Counted from the stretch's first letter, positions 23,453 to 31,462 are shown. The stretch: DNA of 39,874 bases from Acidobacteriota bacterium (GCA_025463215.1 JAOBWF010000037.1:1-39874), one strand, 5' to 3'. Notes: a model not told the origin generated them from the sequence alone. Numbers and translations: made by a program.

Positions 23453-24865
23453 TTAGTCAGCGAGACCCTCGGCTTTCTTTTCAGCCGCGGTGATGGTGCC
23501 GCCGGCGGCGGCGATCTCCGCGGCGCGGTCGAGCGCGATCGTTGGCACCGTCACGAACGTCGCGACCGCGGCGGCGGTGTCGTTGATCTTCAGCTTCGTC
23601 ATCAGGAAGGTGAACTGCTCCTCGAGGGTCTGACCGATCGCGCGGCGTACATCCTCGGAGAGGTCCCACATCTTCTGCTTGAACGGGCCGATCGCCTTCT
23701 TGCGCGCCTTGTAGATGAACTGCTCTTCCGTGTCCGTCGGCTTGCGCTCCTCGGTGGCGTTGGCGCGCACCCAGGCGTACATCTCTTCCTTGAGCGCCGC
23801 CGGGAAGCGGCCGTGCTCGTAGACCATGTTCTGGAAGTTGGTCGCGAGGTGAATCTCGCACGCGCCCGCCTTCGGGAAGGCGTCGAACGCATCCGCCGGC
23901 AGCGTCGAGGCGCCGTGCTGGACGGCGCCGCCAAGGCCGTACTCCTGCCGGGCGACCCGCGACAGCTCCTCGAGCGTTTTGAGATCGATCTTCACGTCCA
24001 TTCTGAGCGTGCCGTCCGCGTTGATGAAGCCGCCGTGCGCGGTTCCCGTCTGCACGCTGATCTTGCTGAGGCCGACGAAGCTCGCCCCGCGCGCCTTGAG
24101 CGCGGCGTTGAAGCCGGTCATGTAGGCGTGCAGCTCGTGGACGTCGGAGTTCTTGCCCCCGACCTCGCCGATCTCCCCGCCGACCGACACCGTCACGCCT
24201 GCGGGCTCGTGCTGGCGAATGAACGCGGTGAAGTCGGCCGCCAGGTTGACGTTCACCGCCTGCTGCTCGTCGAGCGTCGCCTTGTCGAGGTCGACGAGGG
24301 TCGAGGTGTCGATGTCGATGTTGTAGAAGCCGGCGGCGATCTCTTCCTTGATCAGCGCCCGCAGCCCCTCGAGCTCCTTGTCGCGCTCGGGGCTGTTGTA
24401 CTTCTTGGCGTTGGTCTGGACGTGATCGCCCTGAATGAAGATCGGGCCGCTGAACCCTTCCCGCAGCGCCGCCCCCAGCACGACCGCCGTGTATTCGTGC
24501 GGCCGCTGCTCGGTGTAGCCGATCTCCGAGCGCGCGATTTCAAAGATGAAGGCGCCGGCGTTGAGCTTCTTCGCGGCGCGGATCACCGCGCGCGCGGTGT
24601 CGTACGACATGGCGCGGACGTTGATCGCCGGCACGGTGAAGCCGCTGGCGTCGCCGCGGCCCATCGCCATGTAGAGATCGTGAATCGACGCGGGCCGGAT
24701 GCCCGCCGCGGCGGCGAGCGTCCGCAGGGTGAAGCGGGCGGCGCCACGCAGCTCCGCGTCCTTGCCGAATACCGACGTCCACACCAGGCGATCGACCGCC
24801 TCGGCCGATGGCGCGCCCGAGGTCGTCACGTCCGGCAGATCTGTCACGGAATGAAAGGTCGTCAT
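23453..24865 (-). CDS. Class II fructose-bisphosphate aldolase family protein
   Basis: The 470-residue protein is longer than the usual ~350 residues of class II aldolases, with about 60 extra residues at the N-terminus and a helical C-terminus. Family elements are visible: VPAINVRAMSYDTARAVIRAA, the metal and substrate site IFIQGDHVQ (H148), the flexible-loop region GGEIGEVGGKNSD, and later His ligands in TGTAHGGF and QHGAST. It should cleave or form a fructose-1,6-bisphosphate-type C3-C3 bond with Zn2+; a relative acting on another phosphorylated ketose is possible. Its ATG overlaps the thiI stop (ATGA), so the two are translationally coupled. Confidence 0.82.
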   Translation of the reverse strand: MTTFHSVTDLPDVTTSGAPSAEAVDRLVWTSVFGKDAELRGAARFTLRTLAAAAGIRPASIHDLYMAMGRGDASGFTVPAINVRAMSYDTARAVIRAAKKLNAGAFIFEIARSEIGYTEQRPHEYTAVVLGAALREGFSGPIFIQGDHVQTNAKKYNSPERDKELEGLRALIKEEIAAGFYNIDIDTSTLVDLDKATLDEQQAVNVNLAADFTAFIRQHEPAGVTVSVGGEIGEVGGKNSDVHELHAYMTGFNAALKARGASFVGLSKISVQTGTAHGGFINADGTLRMDVKIDLKTLEELSRVARQEYGLGGAVQHGASTLPADAFDAFPKAGACEIHLATNFQNMVYEHGRFPAALKEEMYAWVRANATEERKPTDTEEQFIYKARKKAIGPFKQKMWDLSEDVRRAIGQTLEEQFTFLMTKLKINDTAAAVATFVTVPTIALDRAAEIAAAGGTITAAEKKAEGLAD

Positions 24866-26073
24866 GATGGGTCTCCCTGGGCCGTCGCGCTGCGCGCGGC
24901 CGCTGATTCTAGCATCGGGAAGCGGAACTCCTCCACGGCGGTGGCGGCAATGGCGGACGCGACCATCTCCTCCACCGGCAGCGCCAGCTCAGCCTGTTCC
25001 ACCACCGCGAGCCGCGCGCGGGTCGCCGGGTGTTTGGGTGTGAACAGGGTGCAGCAGTCCTGGTCGGGGATGATCGAAATGCTGTAGGTCCCGATCCGCT
25101 TGGCCTCAGCGGTGATCTCGTCCTTGTCCATGCCGACCAGAGGCCGCAGGATTTCGAGCTTCGTCGCGCTTGCGATCGCGGTCATGTTCTCGAGCGTCTG
25201 CGACGCGACCTGGCCGACGACTTCGCCGGTGACCAGCGCCTGCGCGCGTCCCTTGAACGCCAGCCGCTCCGCGATGCGCAGCATCAGCCGGCGGTAGATG
25301 ATCACGCGTAGCTCGGGCGGCACGCCGAGAACGACCTGCTGCTGCAGCTCGCCGAACGGGACGAGCATCAGCCGCGAGCGCAGCTGATGCTTCGTCAGCA
25401 GCGCCGCGATCTCGCGCACTTTCTCCTGCGACGCGCGCGACAGGATCGGATAACTGTGGAAATGAATCAGCTGCACCCGGCAGCCACGCCGCATCATGCG
25501 GTAGGCGGCGACCGGCGAATCGATCCCGCCCGAGAGCAGGCACGCGACGCGGCCGCCGGTGCCCGTCGGCATCCCACCGGCGCCAGGCTCCTTGCCGAGG
25601 AAGTAAAACGCCTCGGTCGGCAGCATCTCGATGTGGATCGTCAGCGCCGGATGCGAGAGATCGACCTTCCACTGCGTCGCTTCCCAGATCATGCCGCCGA
25701 TCTCGCGCTCGACCTGCGGCGAGGTGAACGGCAGCCGCTTGTCGGATCGCGTGGCCGAGACGCGGAACGAGACCGGCGTGATGTCGCCCATCTCCGCGAG
25801 AATCGTGTCGGCGAGGGCGCGGAAGTCCTGCGGGCCGTGGCTGGCGTGCGAGAAGTTCGCAATCCCGAAGACGCGGCCGAGGCGCTCGCGCACTTCTTCC
25901 CACGGCGAGTCCGGCCGCAGCTCGAGCTCGATCCGGCCCATCGCCGAGCGCACCGACGCGACGTGCAGGCCGGCGAGCGCGGTCTTCAGGTTCCGCACCA
26001 GCAGCTGAATGAACCACGGACGGTTCTTGCCTTTGAGCGCCAGCTCTTTGTAGTGGAGGACGACGGACGTCAT
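24862..26073 (-). CDS. thiI: tRNA 4-thiouridine synthase ThiI (short form)
   Basis: The 403-residue enzyme introduces s4U in tRNA and may supply sulfur for thiazole synthesis. It has the ferredoxin-like and THUMP regions in the first ~170 residues (VLHYKELALKGKNRPWFIQLLVRNL... FFLGKEPGAGGMPTG) and a PP-loop ATPase with SGGIDSPVA (~184-192). The C-terminal rhodanese domain of the E. coli protein (482 aa) is absent, as in many bacteria and archaea, so sulfur must come from another donor. ATG 26073 is preferred over TTG 26076. It is the first gene of the thiI-aldolase-SCO-permease set, and the octamer repeat array lies just upstream. Confidence 0.92.
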   Translation of the reverse strand: MTSVVLHYKELALKGKNRPWFIQLLVRNLKTALAGLHVASVRSAMGRIELELRPDSPWEEVRERLGRVFGIANFSHASHGPQDFRALADTILAEMGDITPVSFRVSATRSDKRLPFTSPQVEREIGGMIWEATQWKVDLSHPALTIHIEMLPTEAFYFLGKEPGAGGMPTGTGGRVACLLSGGIDSPVAAYRMMRRGCRVQLIHFHSYPILSRASQEKVREIAALLTKHQLRSRLMLVPFGELQQQVVLGVPPELRVIIYRRLMLRIAERLAFKGRAQALVTGEVVGQVASQTLENMTAIASATKLEILRPLVGMDKDEITAEAKRIGTYSISIIPDQDCCTLFTPKHPATRARLAVVEQAELALPVEEMVASAIAATAVEEFRFPMLESAAARSATAQGDPS

Positions 26074-26088
26074 CAATGGGCAATCTGG

Positions 26089-26211
26089 TGATTGGGTAAT
26101 CGGGTAATGGATTGGGTGATTGCGTAATCGGCTAACCGATTGGGCAATCGGGTCTCGATTGACAATCCATTACCCGATTACGCGATTACCCAATCACCAG
26201 ATTACCCGATC
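26089..26211. repeat. Head-to-head octamer repeat array forming a large inverted repeat
   Basis: The left half carries octamers of the form [GA]AT[TC]GGGT (26090, 26098, 26110, 26118, 26126, 26138, 26146). The right half carries the reverse complement, ACCCGATT-like, in five uninterrupted 8-bp steps from 26172 to 26211. The arm starting at 26081 matches the segment 26163-26204 in inverse orientation, apart from an extra 8-bp unit in the right arm and its outermost few bases. The array fills the spacer between hpnE and thiI and encodes the last codons and stop of hpnE. It is not a CRISPR, since it has no spacers. Confidence 0.8.
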
Positions 26212-27561
26212 CCCCAAGGCGGCATCGGCCGCGCGGTGTCCTGAGCGGACCGCGCTCTCGATCGTCGCCGGCAGACCTGTGTCGATCCAGTCGCCGGCGA
26301 GCAGCAATCCGCGGACGCCGGTGACCGTCGACGGCCGCGCTGGCTGCCCGGGTGCGAGCGAAAACGTGGCGCGCGGCTCGCGGATCACGGTGGCATTCAC
26401 GAGTCGCGCCCCCCGCACGCGCGGCAGCGCGTCCAGCAGCTCGCCGTGGGCGCGGTGGACCAGCTCGATATTGGTCTCCGCCAGGATCTCGGCCGCGCCG
26501 CTCGACACGAGCGACAAATGTGAGGACTCGTCCCCCAACACCACGCGTTTGTCGAACACCCACTGCATCGCGCGCCCCGGCAGACCAATCAGCGGGAGAT
26601 CGAGGACGCGGCGATCGAACCACAGGTTCACCGTCACAATCGGCGACGAAGCCATGCGCCGCGCGCGATCGAGCACGCCGCTCAGCGCCGGCGGCTCGGC
26701 ATCGAACAGCTGGTCGAGGGCGAACCACGGCACGCTCGCGATCACGCGATGCGCCGCGATCGTGACCCCGCCGGCGCGGACGCCCTCGATGGCATCGCCG
26801 GCCGCGTTCAAGACGATCGTCGCCGCCGCCCCCGTGCGGACGCCGCCACCGTGGCGCTCGATGTAGTCGCGTGCCGGCTCGGCGTACATCAGGTGCAACG
26901 GCTTGGTCGGCAGCGCGATCGCCGCGGCGCGCGGATCGTCGCTGAACATTTCGGCGAGCACGCGCGCAAACGGCGGCGCGGCGGCATGCGCCGGCAGCTG
27001 GTTCAACGCCGCCAGCGCGAGCGGATCCCATAGCAGCTCACGCAGCCGCGGCGTCTGCCCGTTCCGGATCAACCAATTGTCGACCGTCTCGTCCGGCGAC
27101 GAGGCCTTGACCGTGCCGCCCGCCAGCTCGCGGCGCGCGTTCCTCAGCGGCGTCGCCATCCCGAGCATCGACCACCGATCGCGCCATGACAGCGCGTCCC
27201 ATTCGAGCACGCCGGCAGCCAGATGCAGCGGCGCCGGCAGCGCCGGGCAACTCAGGCAGGTCCGCCTGCCCGCCCGATCGATCATCGTCACCGCCAGCTG
27301 CGGATCGATGCGGACGTTGTCCTGCGCGCCGATGTCGCGCAGGAACGCGAACGTTTCGGTGTAGCAGCCCATCAGAATGTGCTGGCCGTTGTCGACCAGC
27401 TCGCCGGTCTCGCGATCCGGAAAGGCCGTCGCGCGGCCGCCGAGGCGCGCCCGCGCCTCGAGCACGAGCACGCGCGCGCCCTGACGCGTCAGTCGCACCG
27501 CGGCGCTCAAGCCGGCAAAGCCGGCGCCGATCACGACCACGTCCGGCCGGGTCACGTCCAT
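26194..27561 (-). CDS. hpnE: Hydroxysqualene dehydroxylase HpnE (FAD amine-oxidase family)
   Basis: The 455-residue flavoprotein carries out the last step of the three-step bacterial squalene route, reducing hydroxysqualene to squalene. The N-terminal dinucleotide-binding motif VVVIGAGFAGLSAAVRL, the LVLEARARLGGRA segment and the C-terminal GLLLAGDWIDTGLPATIESAVRSGHRAA are those of the HpnE/phytoene-desaturase-like family. ATG 27561 was chosen since the FAD motif follows directly and the start lies 4 bp after the hpnD stop. The C-terminal VIW and the stop codon are read from the octamer array. Order hpnC-hpnD-hpnE in one transcript is the canonical arrangement. Confidence 0.93.
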   Translation of the reverse strand: MDVTRPDVVVIGAGFAGLSAAVRLTRQGARVLVLEARARLGGRATAFPDRETGELVDNGQHILMGCYTETFAFLRDIGAQDNVRIDPQLAVTMIDRAGRRTCLSCPALPAPLHLAAGVLEWDALSWRDRWSMLGMATPLRNARRELAGGTVKASSPDETVDNWLIRNGQTPRLRELLWDPLALAALNQLPAHAAAPPFARVLAEMFSDDPRAAAIALPTKPLHLMYAEPARDYIERHGGGVRTGAAATIVLNAAGDAIEGVRAGGVTIAAHRVIASVPWFALDQLFDAEPPALSGVLDRARRMASSPIVTVNLWFDRRVLDLPLIGLPGRAMQWVFDKRVVLGDESSHLSLVSSGAAEILAETNIELVHRAHGELLDALPRVRGARLVNATVIREPRATFSLAPGQPARPSTVTGVRGLLLAGDWIDTGLPATIESAVRSGHRAADAALGDRVIW

Positions 27562-27565
27562 CCGG

Positions 27566-28381
27566 TCAGCTCCAGATCCACTGCCTGAGCGCAATCAGCG
27601 CCTGGCGCGGCTTGGGCACGCGGGCGCGGGCGGTGAACACGTCGTGGCCGCTGCGCTCGATCCGCTTCAGCGTTTCGAAATAGACCGCGCGCATGATTTC
27701 CGCCGCGATCAGCCGCTTCCGATCGGCCGCCGGCCGCGCGTCGATCGCGCGCTGATAAAAGCCGCGGGCGCGGCCGCATTCGAACTCGAGCAGCGCGCGG
27801 ACCGGCGGCGTGACCAGACCTGCGGCGAGATCGTCGACGGTGCAGCCGCAGGCGGCGAGATCATCGAGCGGCAGGTAGACGCGGCCGCGGGCGAGGTCGC
27901 CTTTCACGTCGCGGAGGATGTTGGTCAGCTGCAGCGCGACGCCGAGGTGCAGCGCGTAGTCGCGCGCGCCCGGGTCGCGGCAGCCCCAAATGCGGATACA
28001 GATGAGGCCGACGGCCGAGGCGACCCGCCGGCAGTACTGCAGCAGCTCGTCGAACGTCTGATACCGCGAGGTGTCGAGGTCCATCGCCACGCCGTCGATG
28101 ACGTCGTCGAACGCCTGCCGCGGCAGGTCGAACGCGGTCACGAACGGCTGCAGGCGTCGGCCTTGATCGGTCGCCGCCGGCTGGCCGGCGAAGACGCGGG
28201 CGATCTCCTCGCGCCAGAACACCACTGCGGCGCGCCCGGTCGGCAGCCCCGCTGCCACCGACGGCTCCTCATCCACCGCATCGTCTACGGCGCGGCAGAA
28301 ATCCCAGACCGCGATGATCGCGCGGCGCTGCTCGGCCGGCAGCACGAGAAACGAATAATAGAAGCTGGTCTTGCGTGTCAT
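27566..28381 (-). CDS. hpnD: Presqualene diphosphate synthase HpnD
   Basis: The 271-residue enzyme joins two farnesyl diphosphates into presqualene diphosphate. It has the squalene/phytoene synthase Asp-rich motifs DFCRAVDDAVDE (first) and QLTNILRDVKGDLARGRVYLP (second), with the YCRRVASAVG segment between them. ATG 28381 (MTRKTSFYYSFLVLPAEQRR) overlaps the last base of the hpnC stop (TGATG). The longer in-frame extension to 28606 is a shadow of hpnC. The product feeds hpnE through hpnC. Hopanoid or carotenoid end products are possible, but no squalene-hopene cyclase is in the window. Confidence 0.94.
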   Translation of the reverse strand: MTRKTSFYYSFLVLPAEQRRAIIAVWDFCRAVDDAVDEEPSVAAGLPTGRAAVVFWREEIARVFAGQPAATDQGRRLQPFVTAFDLPRQAFDDVIDGVAMDLDTSRYQTFDELLQYCRRVASAVGLICIRIWGCRDPGARDYALHLGVALQLTNILRDVKGDLARGRVYLPLDDLAACGCTVDDLAAGLVTPPVRALLEFECGRARGFYQRAIDARPAADRKRLIAAEIMRAVYFETLKRIERSGHDVFTARARVPKPRQALIALRQWIWS

Positions 28382-29274
28382 CAGGAACGCGACGGCCACC
28401 GGGCGGCGCGCCAGAGAAGCAGGGGGATGTCGCGCTTGACGATGGTGGGGCGCTCGGACCGGAGGCGGGCGCCGGTGCGCTCGACCTGTTCGAGGATGCG
28501 CGCGCCGCCAAGCCACGTGAGCCGCAGCTCGAAGCGCAGGCGCCCGGCGACCCCCTCGCAGACGCCGCGGCCGGCGTCGAACTGGGCGCGCGTCTGGTCG
28601 AGGCACTGGCGGATCGCCGCCATCCAGGCGTCGTTGAAGAACGGTCCGGCGAGATCCATTTCACGGGCGCGGCACGCGGCGGTGACGTCGCGCGGCACGT
28701 AAAGACGGCCGATCGGCCAGTCGCGGCTGAAGTCCTGCCAGAAGTTGGTGAGCTGCAGCGCGGTGCAGAGCGCGTCGGACGATCGGTCGAGCGCCTCGTC
28801 GCGATAGCCGGCGATCCGGAGCACGAGCCGTCCGACCGGGTTCGCGGATCGGCGGCAGTAATCGAAGACGTCGGCCCACGAGTCGTATCGGGTCGTCATG
28901 GTATCCTGACCGAACGCGCTCACGAGATCGTCACACAATGTGATCGGCAGATCGAGCGTCCGGATCGAATGGGCGAGCGCGACCAGAATCAAATCCTCAT
29001 GCACATGCGGCACGCCTTCCGCGCGTTCGACGGCGACAGCCGCGTGCAGCCGGCGCTGCCAGGCGTCGAGCTGCGCGACGCGTTCGGCCGGCGGCGCCGA
29101 GCCCTCGTCGGCGATGTCGTCGGCGACGCGGGCGAAGGCGTAGACCGCGGCGACGTGCGGGCGCATCGGCGCCGGCAGCAGCCGCGACGCAACCGGAAAA
29201 TTCTCATAATGCGCGCGGGCCATCGCTTCACACGCCGCGTAGGCGCGTGCGAGCGGCTCGGGCCAGTGGGACAC
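28381..29274 (-). CDS. hpnC: Squalene synthase-family protein HpnC (hydroxysqualene synthase)
   Basis: The 297-residue protein starts at GTG 29274 (MSHWPEPLARAYAACEAMARAHY). It shows both Asp-rich motifs of the trans-isoprenyl synthase fold: RVADDIADEG and LTNFWQDFSRDWPIGRLYVP, with YCRRSANPVGRLVLRI in between. HpnC converts presqualene diphosphate to hydroxysqualene. It is the first gene of the squalene operon. Upstream, a TAAAAT box lies 6 nt before the GTG, and only 19 bp separate it from the divergent gene at 29294. Confidence 0.93.
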   Translation of the reverse strand: MSHWPEPLARAYAACEAMARAHYENFPVASRLLPAPMRPHVAAVYAFARVADDIADEGSAPPAERVAQLDAWQRRLHAAVAVERAEGVPHVHEDLILVALAHSIRTLDLPITLCDDLVSAFGQDTMTTRYDSWADVFDYCRRSANPVGRLVLRIAGYRDEALDRSSDALCTALQLTNFWQDFSRDWPIGRLYVPRDVTAACRAREMDLAGPFFNDAWMAAIRQCLDQTRAQFDAGRGVCEGVAGRLRFELRLTWLGGARILEQVERTGARLRSERPTIVKRDIPLLLWRAARWPSRS

Positions 29275-29280
29275 TGCCGC

Positions 29281-29288
29281 ATTTTAGT
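29281..29288. promoter_or_regulatory. Overlapping divergent -10 boxes (hpnC / 29294 gene)
   Basis: On the minus strand TAAAAT (29286-29281) lies 6 nt before GTG 29274. On the plus strand TTTAGT (29283-29288, a weaker match) lies 5 nt before ATG 29294. Confidence 0.45.
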
Positions 29289-29293
29289 CCGAT

Positions 29294-29794
29294 ATGCGTG
29301 ACCTGTTCGCGGCGGCGGTGGCGGTCGTCCTGCTGATCGTCGCCGCGAGCCTCGGCACGACGCTGACGGCGTTCCGCCGCCGGCGTCTGCGCGCCCGCGA
29401 TTCCGAGCGCGCGCTCGGCCGTACCGTGGTCGCGGAAATCCCGGCCGACGAGGATCTCCGGCTGTTCAGCGAGGATGCGGCGCGCTTCTATTACGGCGAC
29501 GCGTCGGTGGACAAGGATCTGATTGTCGCCGCGCGCGTGCTGATCAACGGCTCGCCGATTGCGTCCTACGTGTCGCGGCGGCATCCGGTGGACACGACGC
29601 GGCACGCGACCAGCTTCGAGGATCGCCCGGAAGGGATTGCGCGCGACCGCTGGGACGTCGCGATCGAGACGGTCACCGGCATGATGCTGGTCGAGTGCGG
29701 CGCGATCCGGGAACGCGTCTCTCAAGAACTCGCCCGAACGGTATTCGACGCGATCAAAGGCGAGTTGGAGAGACGCGATGGAATTGAGAATTAG
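29294..29794 (+). CDS. Membrane-anchored protein of unknown function
   Basis: The 166-residue protein has one N-terminal hydrophobic segment (LFAAAVAVVLLIVAASLGTTLTAF), followed by an Arg-rich stop-transfer stretch (RRRRLRARDSER) and a soluble domain of mixed character (ADEDLRLFSEDAARFYYGDASVDKDLIVAARVLINGSPIASY). The topology suggests a single-span protein. I recognise no family. It is divergent from hpnC and convergent with the cobalamin adenosyltransferase gene, 15 bp away. Its tail and the gap after it (29778-29812) are markedly AT-rich compared with the surroundings. Confidence 0.75.
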   Translation: MRDLFAAAVAVVLLIVAASLGTTLTAFRRRRLRARDSERALGRTVVAEIPADEDLRLFSEDAARFYYGDASVDKDLIVAARVLINGSPIASYVSRRHPVDTTRHATSFEDRPEGIARDRWDVAIETVTGMMLVECGAIRERVSQELARTVFDAIKGELERRDGIEN

Positions 29795-29809
29795 GAATTA
29801 TCTTCTTCC

Positions 29810-30346
29810 TTACCATTCTGTCTCGGGTACTCCGCTGCGGTGATTGGCGGCGCGAGCGAGGACGAAAAGCAGGTCCGACAGGCGGTTGACGTAGCGCAGC
29901 AGCACGGGATCGATCGGGGGGTCGAGCGCGACCAGGCGGCGCTCGGCGCGCCGGCACACGGTGCGGGCGACGTGCAGCGCGGCGCCGGCGGACGTGCCGC
30001 CGGCGAGGATGAAGCGGCGCAGCGGCGGCAACTCAGTCTCGAGCCGATCGATCAGCTGCTCGAGGCGCAGGATGTGCTCGTCGTCGATCACCGCCTTGGT
30101 GACGCGCGGCGCGATCGCGTCAGCGGGATCGGCGAGCTGGGCGCCGAGCGCAAACAGATCGCGCTGCAGGGCGATGATCTCGGGATCGAGCGCCGGATCG
30201 AGCGATGACGCGCGCGCCAGGCCGAGCCAGGCGTTCAGCTCGTCGATCTCGCCGTAGGCGTCGACGCGCGGGTCGTCCTTGCGCGCGCGACCGCCGCTGA
30301 AGAGCGACGTCTCGCCGCTGTCGCCGGTGCGCGTGTAGATTTTCAC
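29810..30346 (-). CDS. Cob(I)alamin adenosyltransferase, PduO type
   Basis: The 178-residue enzyme transfers the adenosyl group of ATP to cob(I)alamin to form coenzyme B12. The start is GTG 30346 (MKIYTRTGDSGETSLFSGG), the standard PduO-type N-terminus with its ATP-binding TRTGD(x)G(x)T segment. Further family signatures follow: DAYGEIDELNAWLGLAR, FILAGGTSAGAALHVARTVCRRAERR and YVNRLSDLLFVLAR. An in-frame extension to 30481 overlaps the mutY gene and is not used. A TATAAT box sits 6 nt before the GTG. The gene suggests that a B12-dependent enzyme is present elsewhere in the genome. Confidence 0.93.
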   Translation of the reverse strand: MKIYTRTGDSGETSLFSGGRARKDDPRVDAYGEIDELNAWLGLARASSLDPALDPEIIALQRDLFALGAQLADPADAIAPRVTKAVIDDEHILRLEQLIDRLETELPPLRRFILAGGTSAGAALHVARTVCRRAERRLVALDPPIDPVLLRYVNRLSDLLFVLARAANHRSGVPETEW

Positions 30347-30352
30347 GGACGA

Positions 30353-30360
30353 ATTATACG
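30353..30360. promoter_or_regulatory. Divergent promoter core (adenosyltransferase / mutY)
   Basis: Minus strand TATAAT (30358-30353) is consensus and 6 nt from GTG 30346. Plus strand TATACG (30355-30360) is only 2 nt from ATG 30363, so mutY may instead start at ATG 30396 or use another -10. Confidence 0.5.
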
Positions 30361-30362
30361 AA

Positions 30363-31061
30363 ATGCTTGGGAAGAAGAATGCACGCCCGCTGCCGATGCC
30401 GCTGCCGCCCGATCGCCGCCGCTTCCGCCAGCGGCTACTGACGTGGTACGGCCGCCACGGCCGCGATCTGCCCTGGCGCAAGACCGACGATCCGTATCAC
30501 ATTCTGGTCTCCGAGATCATGCTGCAGCAGACCCAGGTCGATCGGGTGCTGCCCAAGTACGCCGAGTGGCTCGACAAGTACCCGTCGATGGAGGTGCTCG
30601 CGGAGGCGCCCGAGCAGGACGTGACGAAGACGTGGTATCCGCTCGGCTACAACATCCGGCCGAAGCGGCTGCAGTCGATCGCGCGCGAATCGGTGGCGAA
30701 GTACGGCGGCCGGCTGCCGTCGGACGAGGCGACGCTGTTGTCGTTCAAGGGCATCGGCGCCTACACCGCGGGGGCGATCCGCAGCTTCGCCTTTCGCGAG
30801 CGCGCGGCGATCCTCGATACCAACGTCGCCCGCGTCCTGTTCCGGGTCTTCGTCGCGAAAGGCGATCCGAAAAGCCATGCGATGACGCGGCACCTGTGGA
30901 AGATCTCGGAAACGGTGATGCCGCAGCGGCAGGTGTTCGACTTCAACCAGGCGCTGATGGATTTCGGCGCGATGATCTGCGTCGCGCGCAACCCGAAGTG
31001 CCTCGTCTGTCCGATGGCGAAGAGCTGCCGCGCTTTCCCCTTCACGCCGGGTCACAAATGA
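30363..31061 (+). CDS. mutY: A/G-specific adenine glycosylase (MutY), catalytic and Fe-S domains only
   Basis: The 232-residue protein removes adenine opposite 8-oxoG. The MutY signature residues are present: LPWR, SEIMLQQTQV with the catalytic E51, the HhH FKGIGAYTAGAI with Y134 at the MutY-specific position, catalytic D152 (LDTNVARV), and iron-sulfur cysteines C206, C213, C216 and C222 in C-x6-C-x2-C-x5-C spacing. The C-terminal NUDIX-like domain that reads the 8-oxoG strand in E. coli MutY (350 aa) is missing. A separate MutT-like gene follows with an ATGA overlap. The start may be ATG 30363 or ATG 30396. Confidence 0.9.
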   Translation: MLGKKNARPLPMPLPPDRRRFRQRLLTWYGRHGRDLPWRKTDDPYHILVSEIMLQQTQVDRVLPKYAEWLDKYPSMEVLAEAPEQDVTKTWYPLGYNIRPKRLQSIARESVAKYGGRLPSDEATLLSFKGIGAYTAGAIRSFAFRERAAILDTNVARVLFRVFVAKGDPKSHAMTRHLWKISETVMPQRQVFDFNQALMDFGAMICVARNPKCLVCPMAKSCRAFPFTPGHK

Positions 31062-31462
31062 CCAACGGCCAGCGACCAACGACCACGATCGTCGTGACCG
31101 CGGCGGTCGTCGAAATCGACGGGCGGTTTCTGGTCACGCGCCGGCAGGAAGGCGTGCACCTCGAGGGCTGCTGGGAGTTCCCGGGGGGCAAGTGTGATCC
31201 CGACGAAACACTGAAGGCGTGCCTGGCGCGCGAGTTGCTCGAAGAGCTCGACGTCGCCGCCCGTGTCGGCGAGGAGATCTTCACGACGAAGCACGACTAC
31301 CCGGATCGCGGCGTGGAGCTGCACTTTTTCCGATGCGAGCTGCTCGGCGAGCCGCGGCCCGTGCTCGGTCAGGAGATGGCGTGGGTGCCCCGCGACGATC
31401 TCGCCGCGCTGGAATTCCCGCCCGCTGATGCGGAACTGATTCGAATCCTCGCGCAGGGCTGA
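31058..31462 (+). CDS. MutT-like NUDIX hydrolase (8-oxo-dGTP diphosphatase family)
   Basis: The 134-residue protein starts at ATG 31058, overlapping the mutY stop. The NUDIX box is G44-x5-E50-x7-R58-E59-LLEELDV; the usual Gly near the end is Asp. The sequence VVTAAVVEIDGRFLVTRRQEG with GCWEFPGGK is the MutT/CTP-pyrophosphohydrolase pattern. It probably sanitises oxidised nucleotides, which fits its coupling to mutY, a split GO-repair unit. It could alternatively work in trans as the missing lesion-recognition domain of MutY, but the intact catalytic box argues for an enzyme. Confidence 0.88.
   Translation: MTNGQRPTTTIVVTAAVVEIDGRFLVTRRQEGVHLEGCWEFPGGKCDPDETLKACLARELLEELDVAARVGEEIFTTKHDYPDRGVELHFFRCELLGEPRPVLGQEMAWVPRDDLAALEFPPADAELIRILAQG

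Noticed and set aside
26089-26211. Short regularly spaced repeats as a CRISPR array
   Set aside because: The units are 8 bp, directly adjacent and inverted at the centre; there are no unique spacers and no cas genes.
30443-31462. A 339-aa fusion ending in the NUDIX protein
   Set aside because: The first ~205 residues are an alternative frame of mutY without motifs; the NUDIX gene has its own ATG at 31058.
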